Notes: generated from the sequence alone by a model not told the origin. Positions 1 to 7,642 are shown, counted from the stretch's first letter. The stretch: DNA of 14,140 nt from Streptococcaceae bacterium (GCA_902836505.1 CADFQU010000005.1:1-14140); one strand, 5' to 3'. Program-made: numbers and translations.

Positions 1-306
<306 letters not shown>

Positions 307-311
307 CTATC

Positions 312-340
312 ATTCTACCATATTTTAAGCGGGAAGAAAA
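312..340 (-). promoter_or_regulatory. Candidate folP promoter (extended -10)
   Basis: On the minus strand an extended -10, TGG then TAGAAT (312-317), lies just downstream of the CPBP stop codon. The -35 position 17 bp upstream reads TTTTCT, a poor match, so any activity would rest on the extended -10. Transcription would start near 305, giving a leader of about 140 bases to the preferred start. Confidence 0.35.
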
Positions 341-1011
341 GAAACCAGAATAGTTATCAGAAAGGCAAAGGCATTCATAGTAAAGTGCAATAAAATCGAG
401 TATTCTACTCGTTTGTAGCGGTAGGCAACCCAAGTCAAGATGAGGGACATACCTCCATAGATGATCCAGGAACCAAGATTACTTGGTGTGTGTAAATAGG
501 CAAATACAAGAGCCCCAACCAAATAACCAATTTTTTCGTGCCCCTTAAAGATCAAGCGGGGAATCACAGCTCGACAGATAATTTCTTCTCCTAAAGGCGC
601 CACTACGACAACGAGCAAACCCATTGCCAGCTGAGGGGCCAAGGAAGCCACCCCTTGGATGGTCTCTTGGTTAGCTGTCGTCGCCTCTCCCAACTGTCGA
701 AGAAGGTTAACCCCAAGAGCATTATTAGCCAGCAACAGGAGAAAATAAAGGAAATTTCGCCCAATATCTCTGCCTCTAATCCGTGAAAAATCTAGTGGAT
801 CAAGTGGGCTCCATTTCATAAACCACCAAAGCAAATAGACGAGAAGCATGGTAACCCCAAGGACCAAACTATTGATCGTCCAATTTGACCAAGCATTTTT
901 AATCCCCAAGATCAAAGCGACCATAGGTAGTTGAGTCGCTATAAATAACGGTATTCCAATTAGTAACCATAGACCATTTGAAACCCATTTTTTCTCCATC
1001 CAATTTCCCAT
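325..1011 (-). CDS. CPBP-family (CAAX-type/Abi) intramembrane metalloprotease-like protein
   Basis: This 228-residue polytopic membrane protein has the motifs of the CPBP/Rce1 glutamic-protease family. They are EE142-143 with R147 in GEEIICR, F170 and H174 in FAYLH, and H209 with N213 in LLHFTMN. Hydrophobic segments lie at about 12-32, 45-64, 84-102, 125-140, 162-174, 182-197 and 207-226. In Gram-positive bacteria such proteins are linked to bacteriocin self-immunity or protein processing, but no substrate can be read from this sequence. The ATG at 1011 is preceded by GAGGT 7 bases upstream. The gene has its own promoter. No bacteriocin gene is visible beside it, so an immunity role is only a possibility. 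Streptococci with this comG-ackA arrangement commonly carry such a gene just after ackA. Confidence 0.85.
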   Translation of the reverse strand: MGNWMEKKWVSNGLWLLIGIPLFIATQLPMVALILGIKNAWSNWTINSLVLGVTMLLVYLLWWFMKWSPLDPLDFSRIRGRDIGRNFLYFLLLLANNALGVNLLRQLGEATTANQETIQGVASLAPQLAMGLLVVVVAPLGEEIICRAVIPRLIFKGHEKIGYLVGALVFAYLHTPSNLGSWIIYGGMSLILTWVAYRYKRVEYSILLHFTMNAFAFLITILVSFLPA

Positions 1012-1042
1012 TATTTTACCTCGATTATCAAATTATTTTTCT

Positions 1043-1071
1043 AGTATAGCATAGATGAGCTACTGGGGCAA
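1043..1071 (-). promoter_or_regulatory. Promoter of the CPBP gene
   Basis: On the minus strand: -35 TTGCCC (1066-1071), a 17-bp spacer, and -10 TATACT (1043-1048) with an extended TG one base upstream. It lies between the ackA terminator and the CPBP start, so this gene appears to be transcribed separately from ackA. Confidence 0.65.
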
Positions 1072-1093
1072 GCCCAAGCAGAAGTCACACAAC

Positions 1094-1124
1094 AGAAAAA
1101 AGAGGCGTTTCGAATCAGCCTCTT
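1094..1124 (-). terminator. Intrinsic terminator after ackA
   Basis: In the minus-strand RNA, AAGAGGC pairs with GCCUCUU across an 11-base loop, with further A-U and G-U closure, and a run of U follows. It begins about 28 bases after the ackA stop codon. It separates the competence/ackA transcripts from the CPBP gene. Confidence 0.85.
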
Positions 1125-1151
1125 CTTTCTTGTTTTTTTAGAATAAAAGTC

Positions 1152-2348
1152 TTATCCCTTGTTTTTCAACCGTTCTACATCACGGGCAATGACTAACTCT
1201 TCATCTGTTGGGATGACCAAGACTCTCACCTTAGCATCCGGTGTTGAAATATCTCCCTCTGCACCAAAGACATTCTTTTCTGGATCCACAGCACAGCCAA
1301 ACCAAGTCATCCCATCAATGACTTGTTCACGGATCGTTTTAGAATTTTCACCGATACCAGCTGTAAAGACAATGGCATCTGCACCGTTCAAGACGGCAAA
1401 GTATTGACCAATGTATTTCTTAATACGGTCGACAAAAATATCATTGGCCAAGAGTGCTTTGTCATTCCCACTGCGCATAGCTTCGTGAATATCACGCATA
1501 TCGCTAGAAAGTTCAGACACCCCTAGAAGACCAGATTCACGGTTCAAAATACGACTGATATCTTCTGGATTTTTGAAATCTTCTGTGTGCTCCATCAAGT
1601 AAGGAATAATGGCAGGGTCAATATCCCCTGTACGTGTTCCCATCATGATGCCACCAAGTGGTGTGAAGCCCATAGATGTATCGACAGAAATCCCTTTATC
1701 TACCGCTGTAATAGAAGCACCATTCCCAATGTGACAGGTGATCAATTTCAACTCTTCGATTGGTTTTCCAAGAAGCTTAGCCGCTTCGTGGGCTACATAC
1801 TCATGACTGGTCCCGTGAGCTCCATATTTACGTACCTTGTTTTCTGTATAGTACTTAGTTGGAAGAGGATAACGATAAGCTTTTTCAGGCATTGTTGTAT
1901 GAAAAGAGGTATCAAATACAACAACGCTGGTAATATCTGGTAACAATTCTTTAAAGGCACGGATCCCAGCAGCGTTAGCAGGATTGTGCAATGGGGCCAA
2001 CAAAGAAAGTTCCTCAACCTTTTGGATCACATCTTCATCTACAAGAGCAGACTCTTTGAAGTACTCGCCACCTGCAACGACACGGTGCCCTACTCCAGTG
2101 ATTTCATCGTAGGAAGAAATAATATCGAAACGAATCAAATCATCGAGAAGGATTTTAACCGCTTGTGTGTGGTTCTCAATATCTAAAACCTGTTTTTCTG
2201 CTCGACCGTCAAATTTTACTGTCGAAATGGAATCTTTGAGTCCAATTCTCTCGATGAGCCCTTTTGCCAAAACTGTTTCTTCTGGCATTTGGTATAATTG
2301 CCATTTCAAACTTGAACTACCTGCATTAATTGCAATTGTTTTCGTCAT
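1152..2348 (-). CDS. ackA: Acetate kinase
   Basis: This is a full-length acetate kinase (398 residues, normal for the family). It interconverts acetyl phosphate plus ADP with acetate plus ATP in the cytoplasm, the final step of the Pta-Ack overflow pathway. Visible signatures are NAGSSSLK (8-15), R89 in GHRVVAGG, D146 in FDTSFH, H178 in GAHGTSH, the nucleotide loop CHIGNGAS (205-212), R239 in GTRTGD, the adenosine motif FTAGIGEN (328-335) and the C-terminal TDEEL (381-385). These match the established active-site residues. The ATG at 2348 has GAGGT 7 bases upstream. It follows the methylase gene by 48 bases and has its own promoter. In S. mutans the homologous gene is the last gene of the comY operon (comYI), so read-through from comG is likely as well. 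Confidence 0.98.
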   Translation of the reverse strand: MTKTIAINAGSSSLKWQLYQMPEETVLAKGLIERIGLKDSISTVKFDGRAEKQVLDIENHTQAVKILLDDLIRFDIISSYDEITGVGHRVVAGGEYFKESALVDEDVIQKVEELSLLAPLHNPANAAGIRAFKELLPDITSVVVFDTSFHTTMPEKAYRYPLPTKYYTENKVRKYGAHGTSHEYVAHEAAKLLGKPIEELKLITCHIGNGASITAVDKGISVDTSMGFTPLGGIMMGTRTGDIDPAIIPYLMEHTEDFKNPEDISRILNRESGLLGVSELSSDMRDIHEAMRSGNDKALLANDIFVDRIKKYIGQYFAVLNGADAIVFTAGIGENSKTIREQVIDGMTWFGCAVDPEKNVFGAEGDISTPDAKVRVLVIPTDEELVIARDVERLKNKG

Positions 2349-2378
2349 TTTTTTACCTCTTTAAGCGTTTTCACTCCT

Positions 2379-2407
2379 ATTATAGCAAAATTTTGTTTAA
2401 ATTTCAC
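2379..2407 (-). promoter_or_regulatory. Promoter of ackA
   Basis: On the minus strand: a perfect extended -10, TGC then TATAAT (2379-2384), a 17-bp spacer, and GTGAAA as a 4/6 match to the -35 (2402-2407). The -35 lies inside the last codons of the upstream methylase gene. This allows ackA to be expressed outside competence, as a housekeeping enzyme needs. Confidence 0.75.
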
Positions 2408-3350
2408 TTTCTTTATTCCAGTTTTGAAAACTTTCACGGAATTTCATGAGGTCTTCCTGATCTTGCAAATCGGTCAAGGGATAGACAAATGGTTGGACCA
2501 CCGCTTCTTCTTGCTTGCGGAAAACAAAGATGGTTTTTGCTAGATTGGCTGATCGAAAGAGGTTCTCTGGCAAGGTCACCATGGCTAAGACCTGAGCATG
2601 ATCCTGCATCCATTTTTTCAACAGTGGGCTCTGCTCGCTTGTCAACAGATCATTCGGAGCTAGAAAAATAGCGACGCCACCTGGTTTTAAGTATTTTAGC
2701 GATTGTTCGATCAATAAATGATGGGCATAAGTGTGCCCCTGAGGGGAAGCGACCTGGTAACGACTCGCAATGGCATCATCTGGATAATAACCGACAGGTA
2801 AGTCGCTGATAATCACATCGCTCTCCTTCAAAACCTGTGGACGAACGGCATCACCTTGGGCAAAATTCACATCCGCCTTCATCACTTCTGCCATACTAGC
2901 CGCAAGGTCAATCAAGAGATCATCAATTTCCAAGCCCAAATAATCTAAGGAATGCTGACAGTTGTTTATTAAGGTTTGGGCTAAGTTTCCTGTTCCACTA
3001 CCAATTTCTAGCACATCTACTTGATCGGAACTAGCCAACTGATCCACTAGAAAGACCAGAAGGAACCCAATCCCATCTGGTGTAAATTGGTGATTGGCTT
3101 GTAGAGGCTCTGTTTGAGCAGCCTTCATCAAAAGATACTGGAAGGAGCGACGCCACTCTTCCTTGTTCAAGTTCAAGTCCTTCAGCCGCTGGTTGTTTCC
3201 CTTCACTAGAGTCAACTCTGTTTGCCCATCCAGATAGATGGCATTCTGCTCCACTAGAGCATCATAAAAGTTGGTCTGCAAATCATTTTGGATGGTTTGG
3301 GTATTCTCTAATAGGTAGCCGTAGGCTTTCTCAATTTTTTCGAAATTCAT
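2397..3350 (-). CDS. Class I SAM-dependent methyltransferase, YtxK/ComYH type
   Basis: The 317-residue product belongs to the family annotated as N6-adenine-specific DNA methylase-like (COG0827, B. subtilis YtxK). The SAM-binding motif I is VLEIGSGTG (113-121), with the acidic strand-2 residue in LEID (140-143) and D167. The motif IV position reads SDLPVGYYP (182-190), a relaxed form of the (D/N)PPY catalytic loop, so base specificity cannot be assumed. An N-terminal helical region of about 85 residues precedes the fold. I chose the ATG at 3350 because GGAGGA (3355-3360) sits 4 bases upstream; the ATG at 3362 would place this site inside the coding region. The gene lies 31 bases after comGG. 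In S. mutans the homologue comYH is part of the comY operon and is needed for transformation. Its substrate is unknown. Confidence 0.9.
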   Translation of the reverse strand: MNFEKIEKAYGYLLENTQTIQNDLQTNFYDALVEQNAIYLDGQTELTLVKGNNQRLKDLNLNKEEWRRSFQYLLMKAAQTEPLQANHQFTPDGIGFLLVFLVDQLASSDQVDVLEIGSGTGNLAQTLINNCQHSLDYLGLEIDDLLIDLAASMAEVMKADVNFAQGDAVRPQVLKESDVIISDLPVGYYPDDAIASRYQVASPQGHTYAHHLLIEQSLKYLKPGGVAIFLAPNDLLTSEQSPLLKKWMQDHAQVLAMVTLPENLFRSANLAKTIFVFRKQEEAVVQPFVYPLTDLQDQEDLMKFRESFQNWNKESEI

Positions 3351-3381
3351 GCTTTCCTCCATCTCTTAATCATATCAAATT

Positions 3382-3828
3382 TTAAGAGTTTTCGCTATGT
3401 TTTTCGAAGACCTGATGCTTCTCTTCCTCAGTTGTGGTCGAGTGGTCTGTGGCTGAATCTGGAGCTTGCTTCTGCTTTTCCTTCTTGTCGGTTTTTTTCT
3501 TCTCACGAGGAGGTAGAGCAAAGGTGAAATGGTAGATCGTGCCATCCTGTAAGTGACTGCTGACCTCAGCAAAGCCCGATTTTTCTTCCAAATCGACTCG
3601 GCCAGTTGAGAAGGACATGGTTTTTTCTTCCCGATCCCAAGTATCAATCGCCAATTGAGCCTGCGCATAAGCCTGGATCCGGTGCTGACTTGCAAAAAGG
3701 ACCCGTCTCTCTGCCACTTGCCGATTCAGATAGAACTGAAGCAAGAGACTAAAAACTGCCGACATAAAAAGGGCATAAAGGAGGATTCCGGCCTCAATCT
3801 GCTTCTTTTTTATCCTTTTCCACCACAC
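3382..3828 (-). CDS. comGG: Competence type IV pilus minor pilin ComGG
   Basis: The 148-residue protein resembles pneumococcal ComGG/CglG closely over the amino end, especially SLLLQFYLNRQVA (27-39). It has a basic leader (WWKRIKKKQ), a likely prepilin cleavage after G14, and a hydrophobic helix at about 15-32. It lacks the Glu+5 of ordinary pilins, as expected for the GspK-like minor pilin thought to sit at the tip. The C-terminal 40 residues are highly charged (Lys/Glu rich) and probably disordered. It starts at GTG (3828): GGGAGGTGG at 3835-3843 is spaced 6 bases from it, and no ATG is available before the helix. It overlaps comGF by 35 bases. Confidence 0.92.
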   Translation of the reverse strand: MWWKRIKKKQIEAGILLYALFMSAVFSLLLQFYLNRQVAERRVLFASQHRIQAYAQAQLAIDTWDREEKTMSFSTGRVDLEEKSGFAEVSSHLQDGTIYHFTFALPPREKKKTDKKEKQKQAPDSATDHSTTTEEEKHQVFEKHSENS

Positions 3829-4249
3829 GATAGACCACCTCCCTTTCTAACCCTTCTTCAAAACGCAGCTGAATAGACACCAGATCCCCTCTCTTTTCAA
3901 TCAAGGCGGATTCAACGCCTTCTATCATCGGTTGGTAGCCACGGCCAGTCGCATCTGTCTTTCGGATATCTCCCCCTTTAGCCAATCCAATGGCTATGGG
4001 TTTCTGATCCTGAACAAGATAGAGTTTATTGTCTCTGACCCCTTCAAATTGGCTCCGAGATAATTCAATGTCCAGTTGGTCCTGAAAAAGCAACCACTCT
4101 TCTTGCTTGATTTGGCTTTGGTACTGGAGTTCTTGACGCAAGAGGCTTGTCAATCCTTGAAACACCAATAAACCACCACTGATAACGAGCAAGGCAACCA
4201 AAGCCTCCAGTAAAGTAAAGGCTGGAAGTTTATTTCTTTTCAACAGCAA
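3794..4249 (-). CDS. comGF: Competence type IV pilus minor pilin ComGF
   Basis: This 151-residue pseudopilin has the class III signal KRNKLPA|FTLLE (cleavage after A10, Glu+5 at E15) and a hydrophobic helix at about 11-34. The later segments GRGYQPM and LEREVVYRV are recognisable from streptococcal ComGF. It is a minor component of the DNA-uptake pilus. The start is unusual: a TGA stop lies directly upstream in frame and there is no ATG before the prepilin site. A TTG at 4249, 6 bases after AAAGG, is therefore the best start (the CTG at 4246 and TTG at 4243 are alternatives). It overlaps comGE by 20 bases and comGG by 35. Confidence 0.93.
   Translation of the reverse strand: MLLKRNKLPAFTLLEALVALLVISGGLLVFQGLTSLLRQELQYQSQIKQEEWLLFQDQLDIELSRSQFEGVRDNKLYLVQDQKPIAIGLAKGGDIRKTDATGRGYQPMIEGVESALIEKRGDLVSIQLRFEEGLEREVVYRVVEKDKKEAD
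3835..3843 (-). promoter_or_regulatory. Ribosome binding site that sets the comGG GTG start
   Basis: GGGAGGTGG on the minus strand lies inside the end of comGF, 6 bases before the GTG at 3828. Its strength and spacing support a non-ATG start for comGG. Confidence 0.75.
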
Positions 4250-4523
4250 TCACAACCTTTCCCTCATGATAGACCTTTAAGGACTTGGCAGATTTCTCCA
4301 CTTGAACACTAACCTGGTTGATGGTCAATTGATCCTGCTTTGTCTGGATAGCCATTTTTGCGACTCGCAAGACTTCTGCTTGTCTCAACTCTTCTAAGCG
4401 TTGCTGTCGTGAGTGGCCCAGTTCTCCCAGCACAAGGGTCGTGAGGACGCCGAACATAGCCAGGGCGATTAGTCCTTCTAACAAGAGACTAGCGGGGAGC
4501 CGTCGATTTCTTAATTTTTCCAT
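4230..4523 (-). CDS. comGE: Competence type IV pilus minor pilin ComGE
   Basis: This 97-residue minor pilin reads MEKLRNRRLPA|SLLLEGL, with cleavage after A11 and Glu+5 at E16. The +1 residue is Ser instead of Phe, which fits the looser signal of streptococcal ComGE. A hydrophobic helix spans about 12-33, followed by the conserved stretch EVLRVAKMAIQT. The ATG at 4523 matches the start of pneumococcal ComGE. A TTG two codons upstream (4529) is also open, but GGGA just before the ATG gives little help either way. It overlaps comGD by 35 bases and comGF by 20, consistent with coupled translation. Confidence 0.92.
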   Translation of the reverse strand: MEKLRNRRLPASLLLEGLIALAMFGVLTTLVLGELGHSRQQRLEELRQAEVLRVAKMAIQTKQDQLTINQVSVQVEKSAKSLKVYHEGKVVIAVEKK

Positions 4524-4914
4524 TCCCAATTGCCAACTGATAGGTCACCACCTCTTTCTCTGTCTGAAATTGAATCTTGGTCAAGCTTGAATTGCCTCCT
4601 GCTGGATCAAAAGTCAGTTGCTTCTCTTTAATCAGTTCCACCCCTTTTGGAAGCGGCAATTCTTGATAGGGACTATGAACCCCAACGTGGTCGATAGAAA
4701 GGGGAGTTCCCTCTTCTTTTGCAATACTCATCTTTTGTGTCTCTTGATAGACCCGTTCAAATTCCGAGAAAAACAATGTTTCTTCCACCTGCCCAAAGGC
4801 TTGATGGACTGACCCAGCTAGTAGCCAACATAGAAGACTGACGATACCTAGAGTTAGTAAGCTCTCTAGAAGCGTGAAAGCCTTAATCTGCAACCGCACG
4901 GTGATCACCTGCAT
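4489..4914 (-). CDS. comGD: Competence type IV pilus minor pilin ComGD
   Basis: A pseudopilin of up to 141 residues, with signal RLQIKA|FTLLESLL (Glu+5 at E17 when counted from 4914). The conserved C-terminal segments FDPAGGNSSL and YQLAIGNGKIK are typical of streptococcal ComGD. The ATG at 4914 gives a 12-residue leader and a 32-base overlap with comGC. In-frame GTG (4899) and TTG (4893) codons would give the shorter leader seen in relatives; AGGTGA lies 5 bases before that GTG. The start is therefore not settled, though the mature protein is unaffected. Confidence 0.92.
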   Translation of the reverse strand: MQVITVRLQIKAFTLLESLLTLGIVSLLCWLLAGSVHQAFGQVEETLFFSEFERVYQETQKMSIAKEEGTPLSIDHVGVHSPYQELPLPKGVELIKEKQLTFDPAGGNSSLTKIQFQTEKEVVTYQLAIGNGKIKKSTAPR

Positions 4915-5200
4915 TCTTCACATAGTGAGCACGGTAGGCTTCCGCTTGTTTTTGAGTGATTTGTCCTTCTGCGACAAGCTTAGAAAGACTAGCTTTTTCA
5001 TTCTGATGATTGAGTTCATAGAGCTCAGCCTGGCTCTCCACGACTTTGACGACCGCCCGATTTCCTGTATCCGTTACCGAATCTTTCTGCTTGGTCAAAT
5101 TGGGAACAAAGAGCAAGAGAAGAACACTGATAATAAGCAAAACAACTAACATTTCAATCAGAGTAAAAGCTTTTACTTTGAGTGTACGCAATGATTTCAT
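4883..5200 (-). CDS. comGC: Competence type IV pilus major pilin ComGC
   Basis: This 105-residue major pilin is polymerised into the transformation pilus. The signal is LRTLKVKA|FTLIEMLVVLL with cleavage after A11 and the obligatory Glu+5 at E16, then a hydrophobic helix to about residue 32. The conserved segments VPNLTKQK and AVVKVVESQAELY match streptococcal ComGC almost exactly. A prepilin peptidase (ComC/PilD type, not in this window) must process it. The ATG overlaps the comGB stop (ATGA) and GGAGGTT lies 5 bases upstream. Confidence 0.97.
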   Translation of the reverse strand: MKSLRTLKVKAFTLIEMLVVLLIISVLLLLFVPNLTKQKDSVTDTGNRAVVKVVESQAELYELNHQNEKASLSKLVAEGQITQKQAEAYRAHYVKNAGDHRAVAD

Positions 5201-6219
5201 AAAGGAACCTCCAAATTTTCATAAATCGGCAGCAACATGGCTGCATAGAGCAAAACAATCATAAGAGCAACAAAGACAAAGACCAGTGGTTGGACGACAT
5301 TCATGGCCTTGTTCAAACGATGGAAAAAGCCTGTCCAAGTCTTTTCTGCATAGATTTCCAGCTCACTACCGAGCTTGGATTTGGCTTCCCCATATTCAAT
5401 CATGAGGGCCAGCTCTCGTTTAAAGAAAGGATAGGTCTGAATATGGTCAGAAAAAGACCTGCCACTAGCCAATGCTACTTCTAAATCCTGTCCAATCTCT
5501 CGAAAGAGACGGGAACGTTGCCCCTGCATCACAGGAAAAATTTGATTCAGCTCCAACCCTTGGGCAATCATACTTCCCCATTCTCGAGCATAAAAAGCCG
5601 TCAGATAATCCTGTAGGAAGGGGCGAAGAAAAGGGAGTCTAGCCAAACATGAAACCAGGGCCAGCCGCTTGGAACGACGGCCTAGGAAGAGGAGAATCAA
5701 AACTCCAATCGTCAGCACCACACTCCCTAACAAAACATACTGGGGAAAGACACTGATCAGTCTTGTCACCCCATTTTGATTCTCCAACTGAGGCAAGAGA
5801 TAGTTTTTCAGACCCAGCATAATCAAGATCAAAAATCCCAATAAGAGTACGGGATATGTCGCCACCTCAACTAATTTCTTTCGAACCTGGGTCAGATTTT
5901 CCAGGTAGCTACGGATTTTTTCTAAACTTAAGGTGACATTTCCATGCTGCTCTGCCAGTGCTAATTGAGTCGTTACCTGATCGGAGAAGCCTAGATCAGA
6001 TAGAATGGCTGATAGGGGCTTGCCGTTGGCAAGTCCGACTTGCATTCTTTCAACAAAATCTGCCTCTACCAAATGGCTCCGACGTAGAAAGTCGATGACC
6101 TCTGATAGATGAAAGCCACTACTGTAGAGATTGTGAAAGAGCTCAATGACATGCTCTTGCTTGGCAATCGATAATTTTTTCGGCTTGCGCCTGATCCAAC
6201 TCAATATGTCCCGCTTCAT
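5197..6219 (-). CDS. comGB: Competence type IV pilus assembly membrane protein ComGB
   Basis: This is a T2SF/PilC-family platform protein of the inner assembly machine, 340 residues from the chosen start. Two related cytoplasmic helical domains are separated and followed by membrane segments: one around VLLLGFLILIMLGL, one around GSVVLTIGVLILLFLG, and a C-terminal one at VFVFVALMIVLLYAAMLL. REWGSMIAQG and IEYGEAKSKLGSELEIYAEKT are family-typical. The open frame extends to a GTG at 6294. The ATG at 6219 (MKRDILSW...) aligns with the start of pneumococcal ComGB. It has no clear Shine-Dalgarno site, so it may depend on translation of comGA, which it overlaps by 77 bases. Confidence 0.93.
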   Translation of the reverse strand: MKRDILSWIRRKPKKLSIAKQEHVIELFHNLYSSGFHLSEVIDFLRRSHLVEADFVERMQVGLANGKPLSAILSDLGFSDQVTTQLALAEQHGNVTLSLEKIRSYLENLTQVRKKLVEVATYPVLLLGFLILIMLGLKNYLLPQLENQNGVTRLISVFPQYVLLGSVVLTIGVLILLFLGRRSKRLALVSCLARLPFLRPFLQDYLTAFYAREWGSMIAQGLELNQIFPVMQGQRSRLFREIGQDLEVALASGRSFSDHIQTYPFFKRELALMIEYGEAKSKLGSELEIYAEKTWTGFFHRLNKAMNVVQPLVFVFVALMIVLLYAAMLLPIYENLEVPL

Positions 6220-7102
6220 AAAGTGCATCAATTTGCTGGTTCCACTTGCGACTGGAGTGATTTTGGTAATCTTGGATGACAAAGTCAGTGACACCTCCTC
6301 CCTTTATCAAACGCTGGTAACAGATCCCTTGAAGGACAATCCGTAACTCCTCCTCACTCACCCCCAACTCCAACAGGCGTTCGTACACCCCAGGAATGCT
6401 CTTGGCATGGATGGTGGAAAAGACTGTCACACCTGTCAGACTAGCCCGAATAACTGCGCGAGCTGTCTCCGTGTCGCGTATTTCGCCGATAAGGAGAAGA
6501 TCCGGACGATGGCGCAGAGACAGTTTAATCAAGCTATCATAGGTCATGCCAATCGCTTCATTGAGTTGCAATTGCAGCATTTCTTCTTGCTTAATTTCTA
6601 CCGGATCTTCAATCGACATGACTTGTTGCCCCGAAAATTTTTTCTTGGCTAGGGCATGCATCAGTGTCGTCTTCCCCGATCCGACTGGACCCGCAAATAA
6701 GTAGAGCCCCCGCTTACTCACCTTCTCTTCTAGCTCTTGCAGTTGATCGAACCAGAAACGGAGCTCCCGGTCCTCATTGTGGAGCAGGCGAATGACCAAA
6801 CTTTCATATCCCCTATAGTCCCCCACTGTGGACAAGCGTAAGGACAAGACCTTATCTCCTAGAGAATAGTCACAGGAGCCTAACTGACTCCTCCGCCTCT
6901 CCCCCACGTTCATCCCTGCCATAAATTTAAAATGGCTGATGACCGCTACCATTTGTTCTTGCGAATAAGTCTCAATAAACCGTCTCTCATCCCCAATTCT
7001 TAGAAATAGCTGATAGTCTGACGCACGAGGAACAAAATAAATATCCTGAGCTTCGACACTCGAGGCCATTCGAATAATGGATTGTGCAATTTCTTGAACC
7101 AT
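6143..7102 (-). CDS. comGA: Competence type IV pilus assembly ATPase ComGA
   Basis: This cytoplasmic PilB/GspE-type ATPase drives pilus assembly. The 319 residues contain Walker A GPVGSGKT (138-145), the Asp box SIEDPVE (163-169), Walker B LLLIGEIRD (202-210) and the His box TVFSTIHA (226-233). It lacks the long N-terminal domain of Gram-negative PilB, which is normal for ComGA. I chose the ATG at 7102, which has GGAGGA (7106-7111) 3 bases upstream. An in-frame GTG at 7150 would put the com box inside the gene. It is the first gene of the comG operon and starts 21 bases after the com box, so it should be switched on by ComX during competence. Confidence 0.97.
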   Translation of the reverse strand: MVQEIAQSIIRMASSVEAQDIYFVPRASDYQLFLRIGDERRFIETYSQEQMVAVISHFKFMAGMNVGERRRSQLGSCDYSLGDKVLSLRLSTVGDYRGYESLVIRLLHNEDRELRFWFDQLQELEEKVSKRGLYLFAGPVGSGKTTLMHALAKKKFSGQQVMSIEDPVEIKQEEMLQLQLNEAIGMTYDSLIKLSLRHRPDLLLIGEIRDTETARAVIRASLTGVTVFSTIHAKSIPGVYERLLELGVSEEELRIVLQGICYQRLIKGGGVTDFVIQDYQNHSSRKWNQQIDALYEAGHIELDQAQAEKIIDCQARACH

Positions 7103-7122
7103 ATTTCCTCCTTTCACTATAT

Positions 7123-7130
7123 AATTCGCA
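7123..7130 (-). promoter_or_regulatory. Com box (cin box) for ComX/SigX upstream of comGA
   Basis: TGCGAATT on the minus strand, preceded by a T-rich stretch (GCTATTTATT), matches the streptococcal competence sigma-factor element TNCGAATA in 7 of 8 positions. It lies 20 bases before the comGA start codon, the usual place. No sigma-A promoter is evident there, so the operon is probably competence-specific. Confidence 0.85.
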
Positions 7131-7170
7131 AATAAATAGCCAACTAGCACCGGATTTGGAAAAAAAAAAG

Positions 7171-7204
7171 TAAAAAAAAGAAACTCAACTACATATTGAA
7201 TTTC
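7171..7204 (-). terminator. Intrinsic terminator after the DUF1033 gene
   Basis: In the minus-strand RNA, GAAAUUCAA pairs with UUGAGUUUC (9 bp, one U-G pair) around a 7-base loop, followed by eight U (7172-7179). A second run of ten U lies just beyond (7160-7169). It insulates comGA from the DUF1033 gene, so comG transcription should depend on the com box. Confidence 0.75.
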
Positions 7205-7209
7205 TCTTA

Positions 7210-7587
7210 CTATAACTGATTTGTCTCGTTGTCTAGCTTACAAGAGCGATGAGCCGTGTGAGCATTCTCCTTTTCGTAGCCTGGACGACGCTTGCTTCTC
7301 GGAATCTGCTGGTCATTCTCCAATAGGGCAACCGAATGGTACTGCTGCACAAACTCCGCACATTCTTCACACCAGCGGCGATCCTCAGGATCCCAAAAAA
7401 TCGTCATTAAATCACTTCTACTTTTAAATAATGGAGATTGCTCTCTTAAAAGTAACCATTGGCGTTTGTAATATTTTAGGGCTTCATAATAGTCATCAAA
7501 TCTTTGACTAGCGACAATGTCCTTCTCCCAATCTTCTAAAAACCACCAGGGTTCGAAATCCCCATACATTTCAATCACTTGATACAT
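7210..7587 (-). CDS. DUF1033 family protein
   Basis: This 125-residue soluble protein of unknown function has the features of the DUF1033 family found beside comGA in many streptococci. It is rich in aromatic and acidic residues at the amino end (MYGDFEPWWFLEDWEKD). It carries a CEEC pair (C73, C76) and ends with a basic segment around KRRPGYEKENAH. No membrane segment or signal peptide is seen. The ATG at 7587 has GGAGAG about 4 bases upstream. It has its own promoter and terminator and lies outside the comG transcript, so the neighbourhood does not prove a role in competence. Confidence 0.88.
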   Translation of the reverse strand: MYQVIEMYGDFEPWWFLEDWEKDIVASQRFDDYYEALKYYKRQWLLLREQSPLFKSRSDLMTIFWDPEDRRWCEECAEFVQQYHSVALLENDQQIPRSKRRPGYEKENAHTAHRSCKLDNETNQL

Positions 7588-7613
7588 GTTTCTCTCCGTC
7601 CTTTGTATCCAAT

Positions 7614-7642
7614 ATTATATATAAAATCCTTTGATAACAAAA
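7614..7642 (-). promoter_or_regulatory. Candidate promoter of the DUF1033 gene
   Basis: On the minus strand a perfect -10 TATAAT (7614-7619) lies in an AT-rich stretch 27 bases before the DUF1033 start. The -35 is ambiguous: TTTTGT at 17 bp or TTGTTA at 15 bp. Confidence 0.45.

Noticed and set aside
3351..3362. Methylase start at the ATG at 3362
   Set aside because: The GGAGGA that best serves as ribosome binding site would be inside the gene; starting at 3350 gives 317 residues, as I recall for the pneumococcal homologue.
6220..6294. Longer ComGB from the GTG at 6294
   Set aside because: The extra 25 residues lie deep within comGA and do not resemble the start of known ComGB; the ATG at 6219 aligns with pneumococcal ComGB.
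7103..7150. Longer ComGA from the GTG at 7150
   Set aside because: It would place the com box and the strong GGAGGA site inside the coding region.
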